This document shows positions 7,778 through 16,231 of a stretch of DNA of 64,000 bases, in pieces. The position numbers were made by a program, and so were the translations under genes. Location: positions 1-64,000 of the forward strand of contig JALCCG010000014.1 of assembly GCA_023212695.1 (NCBI GenBank), given 5' to 3'. The stretch comes from Sporisorium sorghi (Eukaryota > Basidiomycota > Ustilaginomycetes > Ustilaginales > Ustilaginaceae). Below the pieces are notes generated by a model. It did no database searches. It worked only from the letters and a program-made list of their open reading frames with translations, and was not told the origin of the DNA. Numbering within the stretch: position 1 is the first letter of the stretch; each line of letters begins with the position of its first letter.

Positions 7778-8887
7778 ATGTCATTAAGAGTTTATATAAG
7801 TCCATCCAAGTATGTGCAAGGTAAAAATGCATTGGAAAAAATCGGAGAATACATGAAGGGAATGGGCAGTAAAACCATTGTGATTGCTGATGAAATGGTT
7901 TGGGGCATAGCCGGAGATAAGGTTGTACAAGAATTAGAGAAGGCAAACATTTCTTCTGAGAAAGTCATTTTCAATGGTGAAGCTTCCAAAATAGAAATCA
8001 ATAGGATTGCAGAGATTGCAAAGAATGTTCAAGCTACGGTCGTTATTGGTGTGGGAGGCGGAAAAACTCTCGATACGGCAAAAGGAGTATCCGATGAAGT
8101 GAACGCCTACACGGTCATCATCCCAACTGCAGCTTCGACAGATGCCCCAACCAGTGCTCTTTCGGTGGTATATTCCGATGAAGGTACCTTTGATAGTTAT
8201 CGCTTTTATAACAAAAATCCCGACCTGGTTCTTGTTGACACCAAAATAATCGCAGAAGCTCCGCCCCGTCTGCTGGCTTCTGGCATTGCGGATGCATTGG
8301 CGACTTGGGTAGAAGCAAGAAGCGTTATTGCTTTTGGCGGCCACACCATGGCGGGAGGCGTAACAACGATTGCAGGTGAAGCCATTGCAGAAAAATGTGA
8401 AGAAGTGTTGTTCAAATATGGCCACCTTGCCTATGAATCCGTGAAGGCCAAAGTAGTGACTCCTGCCTTGGAAGCTGTTGTAGAAGCGAATACCCTTCTT
8501 AGCGGATTAGGATTCGAAAGCGGAGGATTAGCTGCTGCGCATGCGATTCACAATGGATTTACTGCATTGGAAGGCGATATCCATCACCTGTCTCATGGGG
8601 AGAAAGTAGCATTTGGAACGCTGGTTCAACTAGCGTTAGAACAACATTCCTTAGAGGAAATTGAACGTTATATCGCATTTTATATTAGTTTAGGCCTGCC
8701 GGTTACACTAGAGGATATTCATCTAAAAAACGCTTCGAGAGAAGATATCATGAAGGTGGCACATGCTGCAACTACTAAGGGTGAAACCATCCATAATGCA
8801 TTTAACGTTTCGGCAGATGATGTTGCAGATGCCATTTTTGCAGCGGACCAATATGCCAAAGCTTATAAAGATAAAATACGTAAATAG
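7778..8887 (+). CDS. gldA: Glycerol dehydrogenase
   Basis: 369-aa iron/zinc-dependent alcohol dehydrogenase family member that oxidises glycerol to dihydroxyacetone with NAD+ in the cytoplasm. The N-terminal Rossmann-like part carries [14 protein letters not shown] (about residues 90-103) and [17 protein letters not shown]. The metal-binding part has the three expected ligands in [14 protein letters not shown] (Asp), [10 protein letters not shown] (His) and [11 protein letters not shown] (His). Length equals that of Geobacillus and Escherichia GldA. AAGGATG precedes the ATG. The gene is visibly more A+T-rich than its neighbours and stands alone, ended by the terminator at 8938-8985; separate acquisition is possible but not shown. 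Confidence 0.95.
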   Translation: MSLRVYISPSKYVQGKNALEKIGEYMKGMGSKTIVIADEMVWGIAGDKVVQELEKANISSEKVIFNGEASKIEINRIAEIAKNVQATVVIGVGGGKTLDTAKGVSDEVNAYTVIIPTAASTDAPTSALSVVYSDEGTFDSYRFYNKNPDLVLVDTKIIAEAPPRLLASGIADALATWVEARSVIAFGGHTMAGGVTTIAGEAIAEKCEEVLFKYGHLAYESVKAKVVTPALEAVVEANTLLSGLGFESGGLAAAHAIHNGFTALEGDIHHLSHGEKVAFGTLVQLALEQHSLEEIERYIAFYISLGLPVTLEDIHLKNASREDIMKVAHAATTKGETIHNAFNVSADDVADAIFAADQYAKAYKDKIRK

Positions 8888-8937
8888 TGGCTTGGAACAC
8901 TATGATTACTAGCGATTTTGAATTTAATAAGTGGATT

Positions 8938-8985
8938 AAAAAAGGATCAAGTTCTTGCTTCATTACGCAAGCGACTTGATCCTTT
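8938..8985. terminator. Bidirectional terminator between convergent genes
   Basis: Stem aaaggatcaag / cttgatccttt with an inner cttgc/gcaag stem. On the minus strand it is followed by a run of T and on the plus strand by an AT-rich stretch. It lies between gldA and the convergent GNAT gene. Confidence 0.8.
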
Positions 8986-9036
8986 AATGTGGCCTATTAA
9001 CATGGTTAACCGCTCGCCTGCACGGCGGCTTCTAGA

Positions 9037-9858
9037 TTATCCACATGGATAATGATAGTAATCTTGTGCGTGCACTACTCTAAATCCTACCGATTCGTAT
9101 AACCCCAGTGCTTGACCGTTTTTCGTTTCGACTTCCAAGTGCACCGAATATCCGGCCGAGCTCTGTTGTTTAACGATTTTACACAACACTTTTCTGCCTA
9201 TTCCTTGGCCCTGATGTTTCGGCAAGATACAAAATCCGTAAATCCACGCCTGTCCCACTTTATGGCTTACCCGAACTTTGCCTACCGCTTCTTCGTTCAC
9301 ATCAATCATCAGGTTATCCGATTTATCCGTGAGGTAATTGCCTTCCGTCGCCCGGGCGTCTTCTTCATCCAATCCGAACGCCTCAACGGATAACCGTACA
9401 CTCATTTCGTAATCTTCCGATGTTGCCTGCCTCAGATTAATATCATCCGTTTCCGGAAGAGTCATTTCCTGCCACTCCATTTGATATTCCGAGAATGCAT
9501 GCTCAGCACCCAGTTTATTCAAGAATGCTCGGGCTGCTTCTGATCCTGCCGGTGCGTTCAACAAGATTCTCCTGTATCCGTTGAGCTTGACTTGCTCCAT
9601 TGCTTGATGGAACAAGCGCGTGAAATGCCCCTTTCGACGCTCATTCACCTTCACCATGCCGCATACTTCAACTGTAGAACCGAAAGGATACAAGCCTATA
9701 AACGCTACAAGTTCGTCATGCTCATAATGAAAAAAATCCAGCGGGTCCGCTTCACGTGCTTCAAGCATTTCCCAGTTTAGCTTTAATTGCACATGATCAT
9801 GAATTTCACACTCTTTTTGCAATTGTTCAATATCTTTCAGCTGTTGTGTTGTTAGCAT
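9037..9858 (-). CDS. GNAT N-acetyltransferase with two GNAT folds
   Basis: 273-aa protein with two tandem acetyltransferase-like halves. The N-terminal half (about 1-130) has a weak acetyl-CoA motif A (VNERRKGHFTRLFHQAM). The C-terminal half (about 140-273) has a clear motif A (ILPKHQGQGIGRKVLCKIV) and the motif B region LEVETKNGQALGLYESVGF. Only the second half is likely to bind acetyl-CoA well. The ATG at 9858 is preceded by AAAGGAG. It starts 24 bp after the sulfatase stop on the same strand, so the two are probably cotranscribed. Substrate unknown; an amino-sugar acceptor would suit the context but is a guess. Confidence 0.88.
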   Translation of the reverse strand: MLTTQQLKDIEQLQKECEIHDHVQLKLNWEMLEAREADPLDFFHYEHDELVAFIGLYPFGSTVEVCGMVKVNERRKGHFTRLFHQAMEQVKLNGYRRILLNAPAGSEAARAFLNKLGAEHAFSEYQMEWQEMTLPETDDINLRQATSEDYEMSVRLSVEAFGLDEEDARATEGNYLTDKSDNLMIDVNEEAVGKVRVSHKVGQAWIYGFCILPKHQGQGIGRKVLCKIVKQQSSAGYSVHLEVETKNGQALGLYESVGFRVVHAQDYYHYPCG

Positions 9859-9882
9859 TTTTTTCTCCTTTTATAGCCTCGA

Positions 9883-11388
9883 TTATTTTTGCGCAATACC
9901 ATGGATATGGGACAATACGGTTAATGGCTTCTTACCCGTGATTAACCGTTCGCCATCCGTATAACCCTCTTCACGTCCATCAAGCTCCTGCATGAGAACC
10001 ACGCGCCAATGACGGATACGTTCTTGGCAAGCCTTATAGGTAATGGCATTGTGCAGCTCTTTTGGATCGTGTACCAGGTCAAAAAACTGCTCCTCCCCGG
10101 TTTGGGAAAACCAGATGTATTTCTCTTTCCCGTCGGTTACCCAGTGATGGGACTGAGCCCCCTGAGCATGCTCACCATGCAGATGCTGACGCCAAGCGGG
10201 ATCGATCTCGCCCTCATTCTTTGCTAATGCGAGTCTCCAGATGCTCTTTCCTTCCACCGTTTCTGGTACAGGCACGCCGGCTGCTTCCAGAAGGGAGGGC
10301 ATGATGTCCCGCAACTCCACAACAGAATCCGAAACCGCGCCCCTTTTTAAGCCTAATCGATTACCAGGGTCGTTGACAATAAACGGAACATGGGTGCTCC
10401 CTTCATACGGAAGAGACTTTCGGAACAAATGGTGGTCTCCCAGCAGCTCCCCGTGGTCGGATGTAAACAGGATCACCGTGTTGTGAAGCTCTCCATATTC
10501 ATTCAGCGATTGCAAAAAACGGCCGATTTGATGATCGAGATGCGTGATCAGAGCGTAGTAGGCAGCCATCGCTTTGCGCAGACGGCGCTTCGGAACCAAT
10601 CCACGTCCAGTTATAGGGGAGTATCCTGCCAATTCCGGGTCTTCCGTCCTCGCCCAATCACCAACCGGCGGCTCCGGTAAGTCAGCATCCTCATACAGAT
10701 CCAAGTATGCCTGCGGAGGATCGAACGGAGGATGGGGCCTGACAAAAGACATCCACAGGAAGAACGGCTTCCCGGGATCCCGTCGGCGTAAAAAATCAAT
10801 GGATTGCGTCACCACCCAGTTCGTTGGATGCTGCATTTCCGCCAAATGCCATGGGCGGGCAACGGTTGATGAATTGCAGTCAAGACCAAGGTCAATCATG
10901 TCCGCACCAGGCACCCTCTCGCGGAGCCATTGTACATAGTCATCGACTTGGTCGTAATGCTGCTGCACCGGAATGCTGTGGTTGTTGCGGTTGTGATGCA
11001 GGTAACCATCATGAAGCATGACATTATGAAACCCCATCAAATGGCGTGCGGGGTAAACGTGCATTTTGCCGATGCACTGCGTATGATAACCGGCTTGGGC
11101 CAATTCCCCCGGCAGCGTCTCCTTGTAATTCCATGGAACGGAGTCCTGATAACCAACACGCCCATGAGCCCGCTGCGATTGGCCGGTGAATATGGCTGCT
11201 CTCGCAGGCACGCAGGTGGGGGTAGCAGAATACGCACGGCTGAATCGTACACCAGTCCTTGCGAGTTCGTCCAGATTAGGCGTTTCCACGACAGGGTGAC
11301 CAGCAATGCTGAGGCAGTCATAACGCATCTGATCAACCGTAATGAGCAGCACATTGGGCCTTCCTTGGTTTTCTGTCGAATTCATCAT
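9883..11388 (-). CDS. Type I sulfatase (formylglycine dependent)
   Basis: 501-aa alkaline-phosphatase-superfamily sulfatase that hydrolyses sulfate esters. It begins PNVLLITVDQMRYD, whose Asp19 is an expected metal ligand. The CxPxR maturation motif is CVPAR, Cys59, to be converted to formylglycine. Further family motifs are HLDHQIGRFLQSL, ILFTSDHGELLGDHHL and VVELRDIMPSLLEAAGV. No signal peptide or membrane segment is visible, so it should act in the cytoplasm on imported sulfated sugars. No maturase gene is in the window. GAGGAGGG lies just upstream of two adjacent ATGs. It is followed by a GNAT gene and preceded by the HprK-like gene on the same strand. Substrate is unproven; a sulfated glycan fits the neighbouring polysaccharide genes. 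Confidence 0.93.
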   Translation of the reverse strand: MMNSTENQGRPNVLLITVDQMRYDCLSIAGHPVVETPNLDELARTGVRFSRAYSATPTCVPARAAIFTGQSQRAHGRVGYQDSVPWNYKETLPGELAQAGYHTQCIGKMHVYPARHLMGFHNVMLHDGYLHHNRNNHSIPVQQHYDQVDDYVQWLRERVPGADMIDLGLDCNSSTVARPWHLAEMQHPTNWVVTQSIDFLRRRDPGKPFFLWMSFVRPHPPFDPPQAYLDLYEDADLPEPPVGDWARTEDPELAGYSPITGRGLVPKRRLRKAMAAYYALITHLDHQIGRFLQSLNEYGELHNTVILFTSDHGELLGDHHLFRKSLPYEGSTHVPFIVNDPGNRLGLKRGAVSDSVVELRDIMPSLLEAAGVPVPETVEGKSIWRLALAKNEGEIDPAWRQHLHGEHAQGAQSHHWVTDGKEKYIWFSQTGEEQFFDLVHDPKELHNAITYKACQERIRHWRVVLMQELDGREEGYTDGERLITGKKPLTVLSHIHGIAQK

Positions 11389-11453
11389 CTATCCCTCCTC
11401 AGCTTATACACTCTTATCTATTAGATCTTACCATTATTTACATGCTAAAGACC

Positions 11454-11478
11454 CGTCTGCCTAGGTCAGACGAGCCTA
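11454..11478 (-). terminator. Weak terminator between the HprK-like and sulfatase genes
   Basis: On the minus strand an 8-bp stem (ctcgtctg / cagacggg, one G-U) with a 7-nt loop is followed by tcttta. The weak T tract suggests partial termination after the HprK-like gene. Confidence 0.4.
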
Positions 11479-11552
11479 TTAAATTTAGAATATACGATTT
11501 CTTATCATTTGGCTTGATATTAAATGATCCATCCTTGCTTATTTCATATCCA

Positions 11553-12470
11553 TCATGACTGCATTTCGTTTTCAACGCGTTTCATAAAGTCTTCTGCGGC
11601 ACTGTAACCAAGTTGTTTAAGATACCAATTGTTAGCCGCCGCTTCGATCAGGCTGGCTACGTCGCGTCCCGGCTGAAGCTGAACCTCGATATGCGGAATT
11701 TGAATACCCAGGTATTCGGTGAACTGAGGCACGGCCTCCAGCTCATTGTTCAGTGAATTGTCCTGCCACGGAGACAGCTCGATATCGAGAACAATTCGCG
11801 TCTCGTCCTGAAACGCCGTGCGCCCGTATTGGCGTACAACATTGATCAGACCGATGCTTCGGAGCGCGAGGAACTCGCGAGTGGTCACATTATGCGTACC
11901 GAGAAGAGTTGTCGGACTGAGCTTTTTGAGGACCACGATATCATCTGCCACGAACCGATGGCCTCTTCGGATAAGGGTGTGGGCGGTCTCGCTTTTGCCA
12001 ATCCCGGATTTTCCCCTGAGCAGAATGCCGATGCCCGATACATTCACACATACCGCATGGATCGACATCTCCGGTGCCAATGTCTTCACTAAATAGCTGT
12101 CCAGCTTGGCAATAAACTCGGTTGTTGTCTCTGCTGTCCGAAGCAGCGGAATGCCCTCCTGATCACAGAAAAGGGTCAGATAAGGAATCTCCTGCTGGCC
12201 GGACGTCACAATAAAGCACGGCGGGTGATATTTGACAATATTCCCGATATGCAGCTTCCGTTCTTCTATGCTTAGCGTTAATAAATAGTTAATTTCCTTG
12301 CGGCCGAGTACTTGTACTCGCTCCATGGGGAAAAAATCAAAATACCCGACAAACTCCAGTCCCGGTCTATGCGTCTGTGGACGGGTAATCAAGCGGTCCA
12401 TGCAATTAGCACCTGCAAGCACTTCCAGATGAAACATGTCCGTAAGGCTCTGAACGGTGATCGACTTCAT
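11553..12470 (-). CDS. Divergent HPr kinase/phosphorylase paralogue
   Basis: 305-aa protein with the full HprK layout. The N-terminal domain is about 1-125. The kinase core has the conserved His138 in MSIHAVCVNVSG, P-loop GKSGIGKS (153-160) and Asp176-Asp177 in ADD. The C-terminal QPGRD segment (266-270) and a terminal helix follow. Canonical HprK phosphorylates HPr at Ser46 and CcpA then uses HPr-Ser-P. Here the family signature read as EIRGLGIINV in standard enzymes is ALRSIGLINV (residues 202-211), so the metal-coordinating Glu is replaced by Ala. It is not beside lgt, the usual hprK neighbour in Bacillota. I infer a second, specialised copy that may act weakly, differently or as a regulator. 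GGAGGAG precedes the ATG at 12470. Confidence 0.82.
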   Translation of the reverse strand: MKSITVQSLTDMFHLEVLAGANCMDRLITRPQTHRPGLEFVGYFDFFPMERVQVLGRKEINYLLTLSIEERKLHIGNIVKYHPPCFIVTSGQQEIPYLTLFCDQEGIPLLRTAETTTEFIAKLDSYLVKTLAPEMSIHAVCVNVSGIGILLRGKSGIGKSETAHTLIRRGHRFVADDIVVLKKLSPTTLLGTHNVTTREFLALRSIGLINVVRQYGRTAFQDETRIVLDIELSPWQDNSLNNELEAVPQFTEYLGIQIPHIEVQLQPGRDVASLIEAAANNWYLKQLGYSAAEDFMKRVENEMQS

Positions 12471-12751
12471 GTTGATGTTCTCCTCCTGCGGCTAAGGTGT
12501 ACTTGTAATACGCCTAATATTTATTGCAGTTTCCGATTATATTCAACAGACGACAAGTGTTCTCCTGCAAATGGTTGTCAAGGACGGTGCTATCCAAGTG
12601 CCGGGGGGCAAGAACTTATCAAGAACTTGTATCGTAAAAAACAAGAAAGCCGCCAATAGGGCGACCTTCATGGCGGATATGCTTTCCTGTTCAACTCGGA
12701 TCATTTTTACATGTACGAACTTCAAGATTTTTTTTAGCGCTTTTCTTCAGC

Positions 12752-13585
12752 TCAGAGTGCATTTCTCCCGAGAGCTTCAATCTGGGTTAATGCCGGATAA
12801 AGCGCTTCATCGCCTCTGATTAAGCGTTTAAGCACCAACCACTCTACCCTGCGGGGATGAATGTCAAAATACTGGATGCTTCGGCTCTTCACGGGATGCA
12901 GCCGCTCCTCTGAACCGTCGGAGAAAACAACCGTCACTTCCCTCCACCAGCTGTCATGAGGAAAATCGCCTCGCAATACAAGGCCCAGCCGATCCAGCTC
13001 AACCGTTCTTCCAAAATCCAGCGTCAGCTCCGCATCCGCTTGTTGATTAATTCCCCAGGATTGATACGGGTATGAGCCATGACTGCTGTTGGCGTAAATG
13101 CCGTCGATTGCATTGCGCGCAAAAAAGGTTGGATCATTCCTGGTTTCTACATTGGCGTGAGCATGCGGAAACGCGCTGGAATCATGCTTCTGATCATGGG
13201 CATTCAAGGCCAGATTCCGATATTGGCTAATCTCGCTATCGGTTGCATACCGGGCAGTGACATAATGTTTCACTCCGACAAAAGCTTTCTCGGGATACGC
13301 TTGTTTATACGATAATGGAAGCTCGTATTCCCAGACGTTTCCCTTTACATATACCAGAGACGGATAAAGCGCTTCATCCATCTGAACGACCAAGTATCGA
13401 TTAGGGTGCTCTAACGTAATTCTATACTTGTCGCCAGCGGCGTACTCCAGCTGCTGACAAGCCAGATAAGTGAATCCTTCTTCTTCCCGCTCCATCACGC
13501 TTCCATCCGAGTTGTGTGAGTCAGTATACTTCTCCACCCTGACAGCATCATCACAATTCAGCCATTCGATCTTGATTCTTGGCAT
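12752..13585 (-). CDS. Discoidin-like (F5/8 type C) protein without signal peptide
   Basis: 277-aa protein. The C-terminal half (about 130-277) resembles a galactose-binding/discoidin jelly roll: NLALNAHD at its start, ARNAIDGIYANSSHG, then LTLDFGRTVELDRLGLVLR and WWREVTVVFSDGSEERLH. The N-terminal half (about 1-115) is beta-rich, with GDKYRITLEHPNRYLVVQMD, and has no family I can name. Such domains bind carbohydrate, often as parts of secreted enzymes. This one is free-standing and has neither a signal peptide nor a catalytic domain, which is odd and suggests a cytoplasmic sugar-binding role. The ATG at 13585 has AAGGAGAG upstream. Direct repeats sit between its -10 box and the start. Confidence 0.75.
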   Translation of the reverse strand: MPRIKIEWLNCDDAVRVEKYTDSHNSDGSVMEREEEGFTYLACQQLEYAAGDKYRITLEHPNRYLVVQMDEALYPSLVYVKGNVWEYELPLSYKQAYPEKAFVGVKHYVTARYATDSEISQYRNLALNAHDQKHDSSAFPHAHANVETRNDPTFFARNAIDGIYANSSHGSYPYQSWGINQQADAELTLDFGRTVELDRLGLVLRGDFPHDSWWREVTVVFSDGSEERLHPVKSRSIQYFDIHPRRVEWLVLKRLIRGDEALYPALTQIEALGRNAL

Positions 13586-13608
13586 GATATTCTCTCCTTG
13601 TTCATGAT

Positions 13609-13655
13609 ATTAAATGAACCTAAATGAAATTAAATGAACCTATAGAAACATTATA
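13609..13655 (-). promoter_or_regulatory. -10 box with two direct repeats downstream
   Basis: On the minus strand a perfect TATAAT (13650-13655) is followed by two copies of the 12-nt unit ggttcatttaat (13629-13640 and 13609-13620), 20 bp apart, covering roughly +2 to +33 of the transcript. The -35 is poor. The position suits a repressor operator. A near copy (14 of 15 bases) lies at 11516-11530, upstream of the sulfatase. The rest of 13586-13934 shows only the terminator at 13857-13884. Confidence 0.5.
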
Positions 13656-13856
13656 TATCGAACGAAACAAACACTAAAGCGTTTTTTTCAGCAACTTCCT
13701 TCAAACTTAAGCTAGACCGAAGCCAGTACAGTCGATATCAATGTACGAAAGTGAATCATTTATCCTCTCGTGGATATGATTTGTTGCCCACCCGACAATA
13801 ACCATTAGCTCCACTCCGAGCGCATAAATTCTTGTTTAAAGTTTCACCGAAAAAGC

Positions 13857-13884
13857 AAAAGCCACCGCGCTTCCGCGATGGCTT
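13857..13884 (-). terminator. Intrinsic terminator of the oxidoreductase gene
   Basis: A 12-bp stem with one mismatch (aaagccatcgcg / cgcggtggcttt on the minus strand) is followed by ttttgcttttt. Confidence 0.8.
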
Positions 13885-13934
13885 TAACGTTCTTCTTTGA
13901 TCATATTTATTTCGGGTTATGAAATAGGTATACC

Positions 13935-14981
13935 CTAACGCTGCCCATTCATAAACTCGGCAATCATCACTTTCCGCCCTAACTTCGCACTCTCCAAGGC
14001 AGCGAGCACCATCGCCATGCTGTAAACGTTGTCGCTGCAGTCGGTCTCCGGCTTGATACCCGCTTCAAGCGCGTTGAACATATTGTCTAGACAGCCGTGA
14101 TGACCGGTCTTTTCCATAACGGGCTGAGTCCCTTCTACCCGCTCATATTTTCGAATAAAATGGCCCGTTTGATCCCCGCTCGCCACAATCTCCGCATAAA
14201 TCTCATCATGACCGTCCCAGATGGCGGTCCCCTTCTCTCCGGTTACCCGCCATGCCGACTCCCAGGAAGTCTGAGCGCCTTCGGCACACCAGGACCCCCG
14301 ATAATTGAACACGGAGCCGTCCGACATTTCATATATGCATAGGGCCATCGCATTCCCGGCATACCAGGAGCCGGGCGGGTTAAACTCCTGACAGTACACA
14401 GACACCGGATCGGCTCCGCTGATCATTCGAGCCTGATCGAAGGTATGAATCGCCATGTCAAGCAGCAGCGGACTGTCCATCAGATCCCGGAATCCGCCAA
14501 AATGGGCACCGAGGAAAAAATCCGCCCCGATAAAGCCCGGCTTCCCGATCGCTCCGCTGTCAATCAAGTCCTTATAGGCCCGTATTCGCGGGTCGAAACG
14601 GCGGTTCTGCATCACGGCATGCGTAAGGCCTGACATCTCGGCAAGCCTGACGATGTCCAGACATTCTGTCATTGATTCCGCTAAAGGTTTTTCACTGAAG
14701 ACATGACACCCATGCTGAAGCGCTGCGGTGCTGATCCCGTAATGGCTGGCAGGAATGGTGACGTCGAATACCACATTGGCTTCAGTCGAATTAAGGGCCT
14801 CCGTAATATTCGTAAACGTAGGACAAGAGAGTTCATGCCGATCTGCAAATGCCTTTGCAAAATCCTCCTGGATATCGACAAGCCCCACAATCTCGACATT
14901 CCCTCGTCCCTTCGCATAATCGGCCCATGTATTCGCCATGCTGCCGCATCCTGCAATAACAACTTTAAACGCTGTGGTCAT
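13935..14981 (-). CDS. Gfo/Idh/MocA family oxidoreductase
   Basis: 348-aa NAD(P)-dependent sugar oxidoreductase. The N-terminal Rossmann fold has VVIAGCGSMANTWADYA (residues 6-22) and VDIQEDFAKAFADRH. The catalytic-region motif is FSEKPLAESM, with the lysine typical of EKP. The C-terminal domain has LLDMAIHTFDQARMISG, including the family His. Members oxidise or epimerise inositols, hexoses, uronates or amino sugars. The ATG at 14981 has AGGGGGAG 10 nt upstream and starts directly at the nucleotide-binding strand; an upstream in-frame extension of 17 codons is unlikely. It is divergent from an AraC regulator at 15174, which probably controls it. Confidence 0.9.
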   Translation of the reverse strand: MTTAFKVVIAGCGSMANTWADYAKGRGNVEIVGLVDIQEDFAKAFADRHELSCPTFTNITEALNSTEANVVFDVTIPASHYGISTAALQHGCHVFSEKPLAESMTECLDIVRLAEMSGLTHAVMQNRRFDPRIRAYKDLIDSGAIGKPGFIGADFFLGAHFGGFRDLMDSPLLLDMAIHTFDQARMISGADPVSVYCQEFNPPGSWYAGNAMALCIYEMSDGSVFNYRGSWCAEGAQTSWESAWRVTGEKGTAIWDGHDEIYAEIVASGDQTGHFIRKYERVEGTQPVMEKTGHHGCLDNMFNALEAGIKPETDCSDNVYSMAMVLAALESAKLGRKVMIAEFMNGQR

Positions 14982-15017
14982 GTTAGCAAAACTCCCCCTG
15001 ATCCAAGTTATCGTGTT

Positions 15018-15031
15018 ATAAACCGTTTTCA
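15018..15031 (-). promoter_or_regulatory. Imperfect cre (CcpA) site
   Basis: Read on the minus strand, TGAAAACGGTTTAT matches the cre consensus TGWNANCGNTNWCA except for the last two bases. It lies 37 bp upstream of the oxidoreductase start in the divergent intergenic region, a suitable place for catabolite repression. Confidence 0.35.
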
Positions 15032-15173
15032 ATTCATCGTATTTACGGTTGAAATCACTCCGATATTGGCTTAATGTAAATGAAGTTACTTCATTATAAT
15101 AGTGAAACTTAACAATATCTCTATATAACCTTGTGCAATACCACTCTTATCTTGCGGTCTGAGGTGAATTCCT

Positions 15174-16061
15174 ATGTCCAATCCCAAAGAGCTTCACGAG
15201 AATACCAGACTCGACTATAAATCCTATCCAATCCAGGTATTCCACAACGTCTGTTCGAATGCATCCGCGAAAGACTGTGTCCTGTATCTCCACTGGCATG
15301 AGCACTTTGAGATCATATACATGCGCCAGGGACATGCCGTCTTCCATATCGATACAACTCCTTATCCTGTACAAGCCGGTGATGTGATCATCATTCCTGG
15401 CGGTAGCCTGCATGTGGGATATGCCCTTGAGGACGGCGACGTATCATTTGATTGTTTGGTGGTGAATGCGTCCCTCTTCAATGAGTTCCTTCATGACCCG
15501 ATCCATGCCCGCTATGTCGCCCCCTTTATGGAAGGGCGATTGCGCTTCCCGGTGAAGCCAGCCGAGAGCCAGCCTGCATGTGCAGATTGCTATCCAATGC
15601 TGGATGAAATTATCGATGAACTGGACTCACGCCGCCCAGCCTACCAGCTCATTGTCAAGTCCAAGCTGTACACCCTCTTCGTCCTGCTCTCGCGCATCTT
15701 TTCTCCAGTTCAGTTGGCTGAGAAGACAGTGGAGCCGTATTTTGTGAATCGGGACCGGTATAAACAACTGATCCATCGGATCGAGTCCAGCATCGGCGAG
15801 AAATTATCGGTGGAGGATGCCGCAGCCCAGCTCGGCTTGAACCCCTTTCATTTTTGCAAAATGTTCAAACGTTTAACGGGACGCACCTTCGTTGATTTCG
15901 TCAACCTGACCCGAATGAATGAAGCGGAGAAGCTGCTTCGTGAACGGACATGGACCATCACGGAAATTGCCGGTATCGTCGGCTGCAGCAATCCGAATTA
16001 TTTTACCAAGCTGTACAAACAGTACAAGGGCATGACACCCTCCCAGGCAAGACTGAATTAA
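15174..16061 (+). CDS. AraC-family regulator with cupin sensor domain
   Basis: 295-aa transcription factor. The N-terminal AraC-type cupin (about 20-110) has LHWHEHFEIIYMRQGHAVFH and PVQAGDVIIIPGGSLHVGYA. The C-terminal pair of helix-turn-helix motifs (about 195-295) has LSVEDAAAQLGLNPFHFCKM and TITEIAGIVGCSNPNYFTKL, followed by the usual YKGMTPSQAR end. GAGGTGAA precedes the ATG. The divergent oxidoreductase is the natural target. The inducer is probably a sugar, inferred from context only. Confidence 0.92.
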   Translation: MSNPKELHENTRLDYKSYPIQVFHNVCSNASAKDCVLYLHWHEHFEIIYMRQGHAVFHIDTTPYPVQAGDVIIIPGGSLHVGYALEDGDVSFDCLVVNASLFNEFLHDPIHARYVAPFMEGRLRFPVKPAESQPACADCYPMLDEIIDELDSRRPAYQLIVKSKLYTLFVLLSRIFSPVQLAEKTVEPYFVNRDRYKQLIHRIESSIGEKLSVEDAAAQLGLNPFHFCKMFKRLTGRTFVDFVNLTRMNEAEKLLRERTWTITEIAGIVGCSNPNYFTKLYKQYKGMTPSQARLN

Positions 16062-16152
16062 GTCAATATACTCCTGAGAGCCATAGTAGTCCTAAGTTCG
16101 CAAGCCTCTCTCCGAACTCGGAACATAGCGAATATGCACCAATCAAGCATGC

Positions 16153-16197
16153 AAAAAAAGACTCAACCCCCAGCAAAATTGGCTGGAGTTTAAGTCT
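16153..16197 (-). terminator. Intrinsic terminator of the polysaccharide operon
   Basis: On the minus strand agacttaaactccagcc pairs with a near-complement ending gttgagtct and is followed by seven T. It ends the minus-strand series that begins near 28.5 kb. Confidence 0.85.
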
Positions 16198-16231
16198 CTT
16201 TGAATTTTCAATACAACATCAGCTTTAAAGC

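Noticed and set aside
7778..8887. gldA as part of a mobile element because of its lower GC
   Set aside because: No transposase, inverted repeats or target duplications flank it. Composition alone is not enough.
9756..9941. Plus-strand frame across the GNAT/sulfatase junction
   Set aside because: It lies antisense to two well-supported genes and has no ribosome binding site.
12543..12725. Small hydrophobic minus-strand ORF upstream of the HprK-like gene
   Set aside because: The ribosome binding site is poorly spaced and the composition (hydrophobic stretch then basic/Cys tail) looks like chance reading. No homology recognised.
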